A stretch of DNA of 5,930 bases from Lysobacteraceae bacterium (lineage in GTDB: Bacteria; Pseudomonadota; Gammaproteobacteria; Xanthomonadales; Xanthomonadaceae), in the NCBI GenBank assembly GCA_027483745.1, contig JAIXTZ010000125.1, forward strand, positions 1 to 5,930. Reading direction: 5' to 3'. Of the stretch, positions 1-5,814 are shown piece after piece. Positions within the stretch are counted from its first letter, which is position 1; the number at the start of each line of letters is the position of its first letter. The position numbers were made by a program, and so were the translations under genes. Under the pieces are notes generated by a model, which was not told where the DNA came from, did not search any database, and saw only the letters and a list, made by a program, of their open reading frames with translations.

Positions 1-530
1 CCCTCGGCCGCCAGCGCGGTCTGGAACGCGGCCTTGGTGGCCTGCGCGATGCGCAGCTGCGCGTCGCCGTGCGTGTAGATCGCGCTGCGGTAGTTGCTGC
101 CGATGTCGTTGCCCTGGCGGTCGCCTTGCGTCGGGTCGTGGTTCTCCCAGAAGCCGGCCAGCACGGCGGCGAGCGTGGTGGCGCGCGTGTCGAAGACGAC
201 CTTCACCACCTCGGCGTGGTTGCGCTTCTCGGTGAGCCCGAGCTTGCGCGCGCGCTCGGTGTTCAGCACGTCGCTGTAGGTGCCGGGCACTTCGCCATTC
301 GCGTAGCCGCTTTCGACGTCGATCACGCCCGGCAGCGCGCCCATGCGGCGTTCCGCGCCCCAGAAGCAGCCCATTCCCAGCACCACGGCGTCGAGGTGTT
401 CGCGGGGGACGTCCGGCTTCGGCGCCAAGGCGGTCGCAAGCGCGGGCGTGGCGGGGGCCTGCCCGCAGGCGGCGAGGGCGCCGGCGAGCAGGGTGGCGAG
501 GGTGAAGCGCGTCGTGGAGGCGGTGTTCAT
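1..530 (-). CDS. msrA: Lipoprotein-type peptide-methionine (S)-S-oxide reductase MsrA (C-terminus beyond window)
   Basis: Reduces the S-epimer of methionine sulfoxide, free or in proteins, back to methionine. The ATG at 530-528 opens a frame running off the left edge, giving 176 complete residues. Residues 1-22 look like a lipoprotein signal peptide: Arg8, hydrophobic core 9-20, lipobox L19-A-A-C22. Gly23 at +2 is not an Asp retention signal, so outer-membrane anchoring facing the periplasm is inferred. The catalytic motif GCFWG is at 54-58 (nucleophile Cys55). By comparison with E. coli MsrA, Tyr85, Glu107 (in NHAE), Asp142 and Tyr147 (in NDIGSNYRS) match the substrate-binding and catalytic residues. 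FWENHDPTQ at 127-135 is typical of the family. About ten extra residues lie between Tyr85 and His105. The resolving cysteines are normally C-terminal and would lie outside the window; only Cys22 and Cys55 occur here. The ribosome site is weak. Divergent from the ABC operon. Family assignment is very secure; export is well supported but predicted. Confidence 0.95.
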   Translation of the reverse strand, partial: MNTASTTRFTLATLLAGALAACGQAPATPALATALAPKPDVPREHLDAVVLGMGCFWGAERRMGALPGVIDVESGYANGEVPGTYSDVLNTERARKLGLTEKRNHAEVVKVVFDTRATTLAAVLAGFWENHDPTQGDRQGNDIGSNYRSAIYTHGDAQLRIAQATKAAFQTALAAE

Positions 531-597
531 GGTGATCCGGAGCAAGAGGGGCTGAACGTGGATTCGAAAGGCAAGGCGCCCGCGTTACAGCCAGCGG

Positions 598-613
598 GAT
601 GACAGATGTCAGG
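598..613. promoter_or_regulatory. Candidate operator: TGACA-GA-TGTCA inverted repeat
   Basis: A perfect inverted repeat occupies 600-611: TGACA, two bases, TGTCA. Taken as two 7-base half-sites (598-604 and 607-613) it has the 7-2-7 head-to-head geometry known for NarL-type regulators, with five of seven positions symmetric. It lies about 85 bases upstream of the first gene of an operon that encodes its own NarL/DesR-type regulator, so an autoregulatory site is a reasonable inference. Further TCAG/CTGA elements follow at once: TCAGCTGA at 618-625, inside the arms GGGCGT (612-617) and ACGCCC (625-630). Binding is not shown by sequence alone. Confidence 0.4.
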
Positions 614-634
614 GCGTTCAGCTGACGCCCGCGA

Positions 635-646
635 CTGCGCGCGCAG
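635..646. repeat. 12-base perfect palindrome CTGCGCGCGCAG
   Basis: The sequence CTGCGCGCGCAG equals its own reverse complement. It lies between the candidate operator and the ATPase start, probably in the core promoter or 5' leader. Palindromes made only of GC alternation arise easily in GC-rich DNA; the CTG/CAG ends make this one slightly less trivial. Function unknown. Confidence 0.35.
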
Positions 647-664
647 CGTGAACGCGGCCAGCCT

Positions 665-680
665 GTTGGAACACACCAAC
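665..680 (+). repeat. Inverted repeat GTTGG-N6-CCAAC just upstream of the ribosome site
   Basis: GTTGG (665-669) and CCAAC (676-680) are perfect complements around a 6-base loop AACACA. In mRNA this would form a small 5-bp hairpin ending three bases before the GAGGA ribosome-binding site (683-687) of the ABC ATPase gene. It might influence translation initiation or be a protein site. The stem is short, so it may also be chance. Confidence 0.35.
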
Positions 681-682
681 CC

Positions 683-687
683 GAGGA
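683..687 (+). promoter_or_regulatory. Ribosome-binding site deciding the ATPase start
   Basis: GAGGA lies eight bases before the ATG at 696. This supports 696 rather than the in-frame ATG at 606, which has no comparable Shine-Dalgarno sequence and would add 30 residues not expected at the N-terminus of this family. Confidence 0.8.
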
Positions 688-695
688 CCACGACC

Positions 696-1592
696 ATGAC
701 GTCCACCGCCGTTCCCCGTGCCGAGTTGGTCGGCGTCCACCACCGCTACGGGGCGGTGGTGGCGCTCAACGGCATCGACCTTCGCCTCGCGCCAGGCGAA
801 GTGCTCGCACTTCTCGGGCCCAACGGCGCAGGAAAATCCACGGTCCTCGGCCTGCTGGCCGGACGCCTGCGCCCGCAGGAAGGCGTCGTGCGCCTTTGCG
901 ACGGGGATCCGCGAGACGCGGCCACACGCCGTCATCTAGGCGTGATGCTGCAGGAGGCCCGACTGCCCGAAGTGCTGACGGTGACCGAGATCATCGGTGG
1001 ATTCGCGGCGGCCTATGCCGCGCCGCGTCCCTTGCACGAGGTCCTGGCGCTTGCCGGACTGGAAGACCTCGCGCACCGGCGGTACGCCGCGCTGTCCGGC
1101 GGGCAGCAGCGCCGCGTCCAGTTCGCGGTGGCGATTACGGGCCGGCCGGCGGTCGTGTTCGTCGACGAGCCAACCACCGGCCTCGACGCCGACGCCCGAC
1201 GCCAGTTCTGGGGCGTGTTGCGGCAACTCCGCGCCGAGGGCGTGAGCATGGTCCTGACCACGCATTACCTCGAGGAAGCCGACGCGCTCGCCGATCGCAT
1301 CGCGGTCATGCGCGGCGGACGGGTGATCGCCGTCGACAGCCCCATGGCCCTGAAGGCCCGGCAGGGGCGGACGCGGGTGCGGTGCCGCACGGCGCTCGCG
1401 GAGCCCGAGGTGGCGGGGTGGGAGGGCGTGCTCGGAGTCCTTCGCGACGGTGGACTTCTCACCATCGACTGTCGCGCCGCCGAGCCCGTCGTCCGCCGGT
1501 TGCTGGACTGCGACCCTAAGCTGTCGGGGCTCGAAGTCCAGCCGCAGGCGCTGGAAGACGCTGTCATCGAACTCGTCCGGGAGGCTGCATGA
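696..1592 (+). CDS. ABC-2 type exporter ATP-binding protein (DrrA/CcmA/YvfR-like)
   Basis: Nucleotide-binding subunit that would power the permease encoded by the next gene; cytoplasmic, membrane-associated. The 298 residues carry the full motif set in order: Walker A GPNGAGKST at 41-49, Q-loop Gln86, signature LSGGQ at 133-137, Walker B VVFVDEP at 153-159 with catalytic Glu158, D-loop near GLD 162-164 and switch His190. The C-terminal ~80 residues (220-298) form the variable extension often seen in ABC-2 ATPases and need not bind substrate. The start is chosen from GAGGA with an 8-base spacer. The gene ends in ATGA (1589-1592), overlapping the permease start, so the two are translationally coupled. 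The cargo cannot be read from sequence. The downstream DesK/DesR-like pair points to export of, or resistance to, a membrane-active compound as in yvfRSTU and lnrLMN; that is inference. Confidence 0.95.
   Translation: MTSTAVPRAELVGVHHRYGAVVALNGIDLRLAPGEVLALLGPNGAGKSTVLGLLAGRLRPQEGVVRLCDGDPRDAATRRHLGVMLQEARLPEVLTVTEIIGGFAAAYAAPRPLHEVLALAGLEDLAHRRYAALSGGQQRRVQFAVAITGRPAVVFVDEPTTGLDADARRQFWGVLRQLRAEGVSMVLTTHYLEEADALADRIAVMRGGRVIAVDSPMALKARQGRTRVRCRTALAEPEVAGWEGVLGVLRDGGLLTIDCRAAEPVVRRLLDCDPKLSGLEVQPQALEDAVIELVREAA
1580..1584 (+). promoter_or_regulatory. Ribosome-binding site for the permease, inside the ATPase gene
   Basis: GGAGG lies inside the last codons of the ATPase gene, four bases before the permease ATG at 1589. 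With the ATGA overlap this allows both independent initiation and reinitiation, and should help keep the two transporter subunits balanced. Confidence 0.75.
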
Positions 1593-2371
1593 ACGCCGAT
1601 GTCCTGACCGCCGCGCCGGTTGCCCCGGCGTGGCGCATCTACGCGAGCGAAATCCGACTCGCACTTCTGCAACTTGCCCGCATGCCGGGCTTCGCGATAC
1701 CCACCATCGTCTTTCCGCTCGCCTTCTACGGCCTGTTCGGGCTGATGCTCCCCAAGGCCTCCGGCGCGGAAGCGGCCCGCTACCTGTTGGCCAGTTATGG
1801 CGCCTTCGGCGTTATCGGACCGGCGCTGTTCGGTTTCGGTGTCGGCATGGCGATGGAGCGCCAGATGGGCTGGCTGGCGTTGAAGCAGGTGTCGCCGATA
1901 CCGATCGGCGCCTACTTCGCCGGTAAGCTGGCGGGCGCCGTGGTCTTCTCCGCGGCCGTGGTGCTGGGCCTCTCCCTGATGGCCGCGCAGCTTGGTGGGG
2001 TGGCGTTGTCCGCCGGCCAGTGGGCCTTGCTGGCCTGCGTCCTGATGCTCGGCACCCTGCCGTTTTGCGCGATGGGCCTCTGGATCGCGAGTGTCGTGGA
2101 GGCACGGGCGTCGGTCGCGGTCGTCAACCTGCTGTACCTGCCCATGTCGGTCCTCTCCGGCCTCTGGTTCCCAATCAGCGCCTTTCCGGAGGTCCTGCAG
2201 CAATTCGCCCTCGTGTTGCCGGCCTACCACCTCGGCGAGCTGGCCCTCGGCGTCGTCGGCGCGCGGACGCCCAACATGCTGCCCTCGGTCGCCGTGCTCA
2301 TCGCCTATACCGGGCTTTTCCTCGTGTTGGCGCTGCGGGCGGATCGCCGCCGCGCGGCCTCGGGGGGCTAA
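1589..2371 (+). CDS. ABC-2 type transporter permease (YvfS/DrrB-like)
   Basis: Membrane-spanning partner of the preceding ATPase. The 260-residue length and hydrophobic pattern fit the six-helix ABC-2 fold: helices near residues 35-53, 67-88, 109-133, 145-169, 177-196 and 232-250. An N-terminal amphipathic stretch (about 13-33, with Arg and Glu) precedes helix 1, like the coupling/elbow helix of the family. The stretch 181-222 (LLYLPMSVLSGLWFP, then a PEVLQQ turn and LPAYHLGE) matches the conserved ABC-2 region before the last helix. There is no signal peptide and no large extracytoplasmic domain. Such half-size permeases usually work as homodimers with two ATPase copies. The start overlaps the upstream stop and has a strong GGAGG site. 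The stop at 2369-2371 lies three bases before the possible kinase GTG start. Substrate unknown. Confidence 0.92.
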   Translation: MNADVLTAAPVAPAWRIYASEIRLALLQLARMPGFAIPTIVFPLAFYGLFGLMLPKASGAEAARYLLASYGAFGVIGPALFGFGVGMAMERQMGWLALKQVSPIPIGAYFAGKLAGAVVFSAAVVLGLSLMAAQLGGVALSAGQWALLACVLMLGTLPFCAMGLWIASVVEARASVAVVNLLYLPMSVLSGLWFPISAFPEVLQQFALVLPAYHLGELALGVVGARTPNMLPSVAVLIAYTGLFLVLALRADRRRAASGG

Positions 2372-2374
2372 GCT

Positions 2375-3529
2375 GTGGCCATGGTCCGTTCCGTCGATGC
2401 CCCGTTGCCCTCGTCGTCCCGCGCTGGCGCAGCGGCGCCTGCGACGTGGCCCCAAGCTGATGGGCGGGCTTGGCGTCGGATCAACCTGGTCTACCTCGTC
2501 TTCCTGTTCCTGCCGCTGGCGTTTTCCGGCGAGTGGCGCGGGCCGGCGATGGGGCTGACTCTGGCCGCTTTGGCGCTGTTCCTGCCGGTGTACTGGATCA
2601 GCTACACGGTCGAAGGCCGGCGGGCCCTCGGTGCCGCTGCACTCATGGTGCTGCTCGGCTTTGCGCTGACGCCGTGGAACCCCGGCGCCAACACCTTCGT
2701 CGTCTATGCCTTCGCCACCCTGGGCTTCTCCCAGCCCTGGCGTCGTGCCGTCGGGCTGGGCGCGGCGGTGACGGCCGCCTACGCGGCGTTGCTTCAGGCC
2801 ACCGGGCAGCCTTTGCCGTTCGCCCTCGCGCCGTTGGTGATTGGTGGCACGGTGATGACCGGGGCGATCTTCGGCCGCCGCGAGATGGCGCGGAATGCCG
2901 CCCTGCGCCTGAGCCAGCAGGAGGTCGACCGGCTCGCGCGCAGCGCCGAGCGCGAGCGCATCGCCCGCGACTTGCACGACCTGTTGGGGCACACGCTCAG
3001 CGTCATCGCGGTGAAGAGCGAGCTTGCCCGCCGCCTTGCCGAGCGCGATGGATCGGCAGCTGCCACCCACATCGGCGAAGTCGAAGCGGTCGCGCGTGAC
3101 GCGCTGAAGCAGGTTCGCGAGGCGGTGACCGGCATGCGATCCACGGAACTCGCCGCGGAACTGGCGAATGCCCGTTTGGCCTTACTCTCCGCCCATGTTG
3201 CGTTGGAGATCCGCCACGACCCCCTTCCGCCGCTCTCGCCCGAGCAGGAAAACGCCCTGGGCATGGCGCTCCGCGAAGCAACGACGAACGTCATCCGCCA
3301 CGCCGCCGCCTCCCATGTCGAGATTGCCTTGGTCCGCGAGGGCCGCGTCCTCCGGCTCGACGTCCAGGACGATGGCTCGGGCGGCAGCGTGGCCCCGGGC
3401 AACGGCCTCTCCGGCATGCGTGAGCGTGTCGAAGCGCTGGGCGGGCAGCTGGCCATCGACAGTGCCGCTGGCGCCGGCACGCGGCTCCGCCTGCTGCTGC
3501 CGCTGGACGGGGCGAACGCCCGCCGCTAG
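2375..3529 (+). CDS. DesK/YvfT-like membrane sensor histidine kinase (HisKA_3 family)
   Basis: Senses a membrane or envelope cue and phosphorylates the regulator encoded next. Of 384 residues, about 37-167 form five or six closely spaced hydrophobic helices with almost no loop, so sensing is probably intramembrane as in DesK. A charged, likely coiled-coil linker follows (168-195). The HisKA_3 box centres on His201 in RDLHDLLGHTLS; Asp202 and His206 make the D-x-x-x-H variant of the phosphatase motif (DesK has D-x-x-x-Q). The HATPase_c domain shows the N-box with Glu301 and Asn305, DDGSGG at 332-337, GNGLSGMRERV at 342-352, and GTRLRLLLP near 368-376. The start is uncertain: the GTG at 2375 is seven bases after a G6 run (2362-2367), while an in-frame ATG at 2381 is 13 bases away and would remove two residues. 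The stop is nine bases before the regulator. Function of the pair is secure; the signal is not known. Confidence 0.93.
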   Translation: MAMVRSVDAPLPSSSRAGAAAPATWPQADGRAWRRINLVYLVFLFLPLAFSGEWRGPAMGLTLAALALFLPVYWISYTVEGRRALGAAALMVLLGFALTPWNPGANTFVVYAFATLGFSQPWRRAVGLGAAVTAAYAALLQATGQPLPFALAPLVIGGTVMTGAIFGRREMARNAALRLSQQEVDRLARSAERERIARDLHDLLGHTLSVIAVKSELARRLAERDGSAAATHIGEVEAVARDALKQVREAVTGMRSTELAAELANARLALLSAHVALEIRHDPLPPLSPEQENALGMALREATTNVIRHAAASHVEIALVREGRVLRLDVQDDGSGGSVAPGNGLSGMRERVEALGGQLAIDSAAGAGTRLRLLLPLDGANARR

Positions 3530-3538
3530 CGTCGCGGC
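3522..3538 (+). promoter_or_regulatory. Hairpin spanning the kinase stop codon and abutting the regulator start
   Basis: GCCGC (3522-3526) and GCGGC (3534-3538) are perfect complements around a 7-base loop that begins with the kinase TAG stop (3527-3529). The 3' arm ends immediately before the regulator ATG (3539). No Shine-Dalgarno sequence is visible before that ATG. A ribosome terminating on the kinase gene would melt the stem, so this may enforce translational coupling of kinase and regulator. Inferred from sequence only. Confidence 0.4.
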
Positions 3539-4144
3539 ATGATCCGTATCGTTCTCGCTGAAGACCAAGCGCTGTTGCGCGGGGCGCTCGCCGGCCTACT
3601 CGCTCTGGAATCCGATTTCGCCATCGTCGCCGAGGCCGGCGACGGCGACAGCGCGTGGAAGGCCGTGCAGCAGCACCAGCCCGACCTGCTGCTCACCGAC
3701 ATCGAGATGCCCGGCCTCACGGGCCTCGATCTCGCGGCCAAGGTGCAGGAGGCGAAGCTCGCCACCCGCGTCGTCATCGTCACCACCTTCGCGCGCGGCG
3801 GCTATCTGCGCCGAGCGCTGGAGGCCGGCGTGCGCGGTTACCTGCTGAAGGACGCGCCGGTCGAGAAGCTGGCGCAGGCCCTGCGCGACGTGCATCGCGG
3901 CGGCCGCGCCATCGCCCCCGAGCTGGCCGTCGACGCCTGGCGCGAGGAGGCCGATCCGCTGACCGACCGCGAACGAGCGGTGCTCCGCCTCGCCGGCGAA
4001 GGGCTGAGTTCGCAGGACATCGCCGAGACGCTGCACCTGTCGAACGGCACGGTGCGCAACTACCTCAGCGAGGCGATCGGCAAGCTCGGCGCCGCGAACC
4101 GCGTCGAGGCGCATCGGCTCGCGCGGCAGAAGGGCTGGCTGTAG
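3539..4144 (+). CDS. NarL/DesR-family response regulator with LuxR-type HTH
   Basis: Transcription factor partner of the upstream DesK-like kinase. The 201 residues comprise a receiver domain (1-120) and a LuxR/GerE helix-turn-helix (about 138-200), the usual size for the family. The acidic pocket is Glu8/Asp9, the phosphoacceptor Asp54 (in LLTDIEMPG), the switch Thr82 and the conserved Lys104 (in YLLKDAP). The segment TTFARGGYLRRALEAGVRGYLLKD closely resembles DesR-type regulators. The DNA-binding part has LTDRERAVLRL (141-151), LSSQDIAETLHLSNGTVRNYLS (156-177) and KLGAANRVEA. It starts nine bases after the kinase stop without a visible ribosome site, implying translational coupling. Phosphorylation probably promotes dimer binding to inverted half-sites; the dyad at 600-611 upstream of the operon is a candidate target. 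It is the last gene of the operon and converges on the minus-strand ABC ATPase gene 20 bases away. Confidence 0.95.
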   Translation: MIRIVLAEDQALLRGALAGLLALESDFAIVAEAGDGDSAWKAVQQHQPDLLLTDIEMPGLTGLDLAAKVQEAKLATRVVIVTTFARGGYLRRALEAGVRGYLLKDAPVEKLAQALRDVHRGGRAIAPELAVDAWREEADPLTDRERAVLRLAGEGLSSQDIAETLHLSNGTVRNYLSEAIGKLGAANRVEAHRLARQKGWL

Positions 4145-4164
4145 CGACGGCGGCGCGACGGAGT

Positions 4165-5205
4165 TCAGCGCGGGAACACCACCACGTGGGCGAGGTCGGG
4201 GCGCACCCGGACGCGCTCGCCGACGGCGAAGCGCCGGTGGCTGGGGGCCAAGGCGCTGAGCTCGGTGCCGTCGTCGAGGCGTAGGCGGTGCAGTGATTCC
4301 GCACCGTGGAAGGTGATGTCGGCGACGACGGCGGGCGTCTCGCCTTCACCGATGAGCACATCGTCCGGGCGCAGGAGCAGCAGGCCTTCGCGGCCTGCAT
4401 CGACGGGCAGGGCATCAGCGGCGCGCGGCACGGCCAACGGGCCGAACGGCGAGTCCACGCGGTCGGCGTCGAGCCAGCGCACCGGCAGCAGGCGGCCGTC
4501 GCCGACGAAGCGGGCCACCTCGGCGCTGGCGGGGCGATGGTACAGCTCGTAGCCCGGCGACCATTGCGCCAGCCGGCCGTCGAGCATCACGCCCACGGTG
4601 TCAGCGAAGGCGAAGGCTTCGTCCTGGTCATGCGTGACGAGCAACGCCGCCGTGCCTTCCGACTTCAGGAGCGTCCGGAGTTCATCGCGCAGCTTCGGCC
4701 GCAGGTCGGCATCGAGGCTCGACAGCGGCTCGTCGAGCAGCAGCAGGTCGGGTTTCGGCGCCAGCGAGCGGGCCAGGGCCACGCGCTGCTGTTGCCCGCC
4801 GGAGAGTTCATGCGGGCGACGAGCGCCGAGGCCATCGAGGCCGGTTCGCGCCAGCAGGTCGGCCACGCGGGCCTCGCGCTCCGGGCGCGGCCACGCGGAC
4901 AGGCCGAACGCGATGTTCGCGGCCACGTCGAGGTGCGGGAACAGCGCGAGGTCCTGGAACACGAAGCCGACGCCGCGCTTCTCCGGCTTGAGGCCGGCGG
5001 CGTCGGTGCCGCGCAGGCGCACCACGCCCGCTTCGGCTGCGTGCAGGCCGGCGATCACGCGCAGCAGGGTGGTCTTGCCGGTGCCCGAGGGCCCGAGGAG
5101 CGCGGCGATGCCGCCGCGCGCCAATTCGAACGACACGCCCCCGAAAACGCGCCGGCCGCCGTGGGCGGCGGCCAGCGATTCGATCGAGAGCAGCGCTTCC
5201 GCCAT
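4165..5205 (-). CDS. FbpC/PotA-type ABC transporter ATP-binding protein, putative ferric iron import
   Basis: ATPase subunit of a binding-protein-dependent importer, probably of the Fe3+ (FbpC) or spermidine/putrescine (PotA) class. The 346 residues show Walker [10 protein letters not shown] at 38-46, Q-loop Gln84 followed by [10 protein letters not shown] (85-94), signature [15 protein letters not shown] at 134-148, Walker B LLLLDEP at 154-160 and switch His192 in THDQDEAF. The C-terminal ~110 residues form a TOBE-like regulatory domain, including [15 protein letters not shown] (275-289) and the end [15 protein letters not shown]; the total is close to FbpC proteins of about 350 residues. 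Substrate is uncertain: resemblance favours iron, and linkage to an iron superoxide dismutase is consistent. The ATG at 5205-5203 shares its A with the sodB stop (TGATG) and has no visible ribosome site; an upstream in-frame extension to 5310 lies inside sodB and is rejected. No permease or binding protein follows, because the next gene converges. The partners must be elsewhere. Confidence 0.88.
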   Translation of the reverse strand: MAEALLSIESLAAAHGGRRVFGGVSFELARGGIAALLGPSGTGKTTLLRVIAGLHAAEAGVVRLRGTDAAGLKPEKRGVGFVFQDLALFPHLDVAANIAFGLSAWPRPEREARVADLLARTGLDGLGARRPHELSGGQQQRVALARSLAPKPDLLLLDEPLSSLDADLRPKLRDELRTLLKSEGTAALLVTHDQDEAFAFADTVGVMLDGRLAQWSPGYELYHRPASAEVARFVGDGRLLPVRWLDADRVDSPFGPLAVPRAADALPVDAGREGLLLLRPDDVLIGEGETPAVVADITFHGAESLHRLRLDDGTELSALAPSHRRFAVGERVRVRPDLAHVVVFPR

Positions 5206-5783
5206 CAGCGCATCTGGCTGGCGACGAAGTCCCAGTTGACGAGGTTCCAGAAGGCCTCGACGTACTTGGCGCGGGCGTTGCGGTAGTCGACGTAGTAGGC
5301 GTGTTCCCACACGTCGCAGGTCAGTAGCGCGGTGTCGTTGCCCGTCAGCGGAGTGGCCGCGTTCGACGTGGAGACCAGGGCCAGCGTGCCGTCCGGACGC
5401 TGCACCAGCCAGGCCCAGCCCGAGCCGAAGGTGGTCAGGGCGGTCTGGGTGAACTGCTCCTTGAAGGCCGCGAACGAGCCGAAGGCCGCGTTGATGGCCT
5501 CGGCCAGCTTGCCCTTGGGCTCACCGCCGCCGTTCGGCTTCAGGCAGTTCCAATAGAAGGTGTGGTTCCACACCTGCGCGGCGTTGTTGAACATGCCCCC
5601 CTGCGACTTGCGGATGATGGCCTCGAGGTCGAGCGACTCAAATTCGGTGCCGGCGATCTGCTTGTTGAGGTTGTCCACGTAGGTCTGGTGGTGCTTGCCG
5701 TAGTGGAAGTCGATCGTCTCGGCCGAGATGTGCGGGGCGAGGGCGTCGCGGGCGTAGGGCAGGGCGGGCAGAGTGATGGCCAT
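5205..5783 (-). CDS. sodB: Iron superoxide dismutase SodB
   Basis: Converts superoxide to oxygen and hydrogen peroxide in the cytoplasm. The 192 residues match the usual FeSOD length and resemble E. coli SodB throughout ([19 protein letters not shown] at 5-23, [13 protein letters not shown] at 28-40, [19 protein letters not shown] at 166-184). Metal ligands are His27, His74, Asp157 and His161 ([11 protein letters not shown] at 157-167). Gln70 in [14 protein letters not shown] and the NAATPL segment (141-146) favour the Fe over the Mn type, although cambialism cannot be excluded. No signal peptide. The ATG at 5783 is chosen because GGAG lies six bases upstream and the protein then begins exactly like family members; the frame extends to 5870 but that extension does not look like SOD. 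The gene overlaps the downstream ABC ATPase by one base. The leader has a -10-like TACAAT and a small hairpin. Confidence 0.97.
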   Translation of the reverse strand: MAITLPALPYARDALAPHISAETIDFHYGKHHQTYVDNLNKQIAGTEFESLDLEAIIRKSQGGMFNNAAQVWNHTFYWNCLKPNGGGEPKGKLAEAINAAFGSFAAFKEQFTQTALTTFGSGWAWLVQRPDGTLALVSTSNAATPLTGNDTALLTCDVWEHAYYVDYRNARAKYVEAFWNLVNWDFVASQMR

Positions 5784-5789
5784 GGGGCT

Positions 5790-5793
5790 CTCC
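5790..5793 (-). promoter_or_regulatory. sodB ribosome-binding site
   Basis: On the minus strand GGAG (within CGGAGAG) lies six bases before the ATG at 5783. It settles the start against the longer open frame that reaches 5870. Confidence 0.75.
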
Positions 5794-5814
5794 GTGGGGA
5801 TGGCGGACGGGCGA

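Larger units (their letters stand above)
531..695. promoter_or_regulatory. Divergent intergenic region between msrA and the ABC/two-component operon
   Basis: These 165 bases separate two divergently transcribed genes and must hold promoters for both. No convincing sigma-70 promoter is visible on either strand. The best plus-strand pair is TTCGAA (563-568) and TACAGC (586-591) with a 17-base spacer, each matching consensus at only 3 of 6 positions. The right half holds four small dyads between 600 and 680, listed separately. An ATG at 606 is in frame with the ATPase gene but has no good ribosome site, so this stretch is treated as non-coding leader. Confidence 0.6.

Noticed and set aside
69..602. 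A 177-codon plus-strand frame across msrA
   Set aside because: Antisense to the GCFWG-bearing MsrA gene; Val/Ala/Gly/Arg-rich and motif-free.
606..695. N-terminal extension of the ABC-2 ATPase from the ATG at 606
   Set aside because: No ribosome site precedes 606, while 696 has GAGGA at 8-base spacing and gives the normal N-terminus. The stretch is full of palindromes, fitting a control region better.
1265..3070. A 601-codon open frame on the minus strand opposite the transporter and kinase genes
   Set aside because: Its translation is a low-complexity Arg/Gln/Gly/His-rich string with no recognisable domain, and it lies wholly antisense to genes with clear motifs. Long antisense frames are expected in GC-rich coding DNA.
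3509..3521. GGGCG-AA-CGCCC inverted repeat at the end of the kinase gene as a terminator
   Set aside because: It lies inside coding sequence, has no following T-run and the next operon gene starts 18 bases later, so termination here is unlikely.
4306..5286. A 326-codon plus-strand frame antisense to the FbpC-like ATPase gene
   Set aside because: Composition is Arg/Ala/Gly/Gln-rich without motifs, and it covers well-supported ABC ATPase and sodB coding sequence; a shadow frame.
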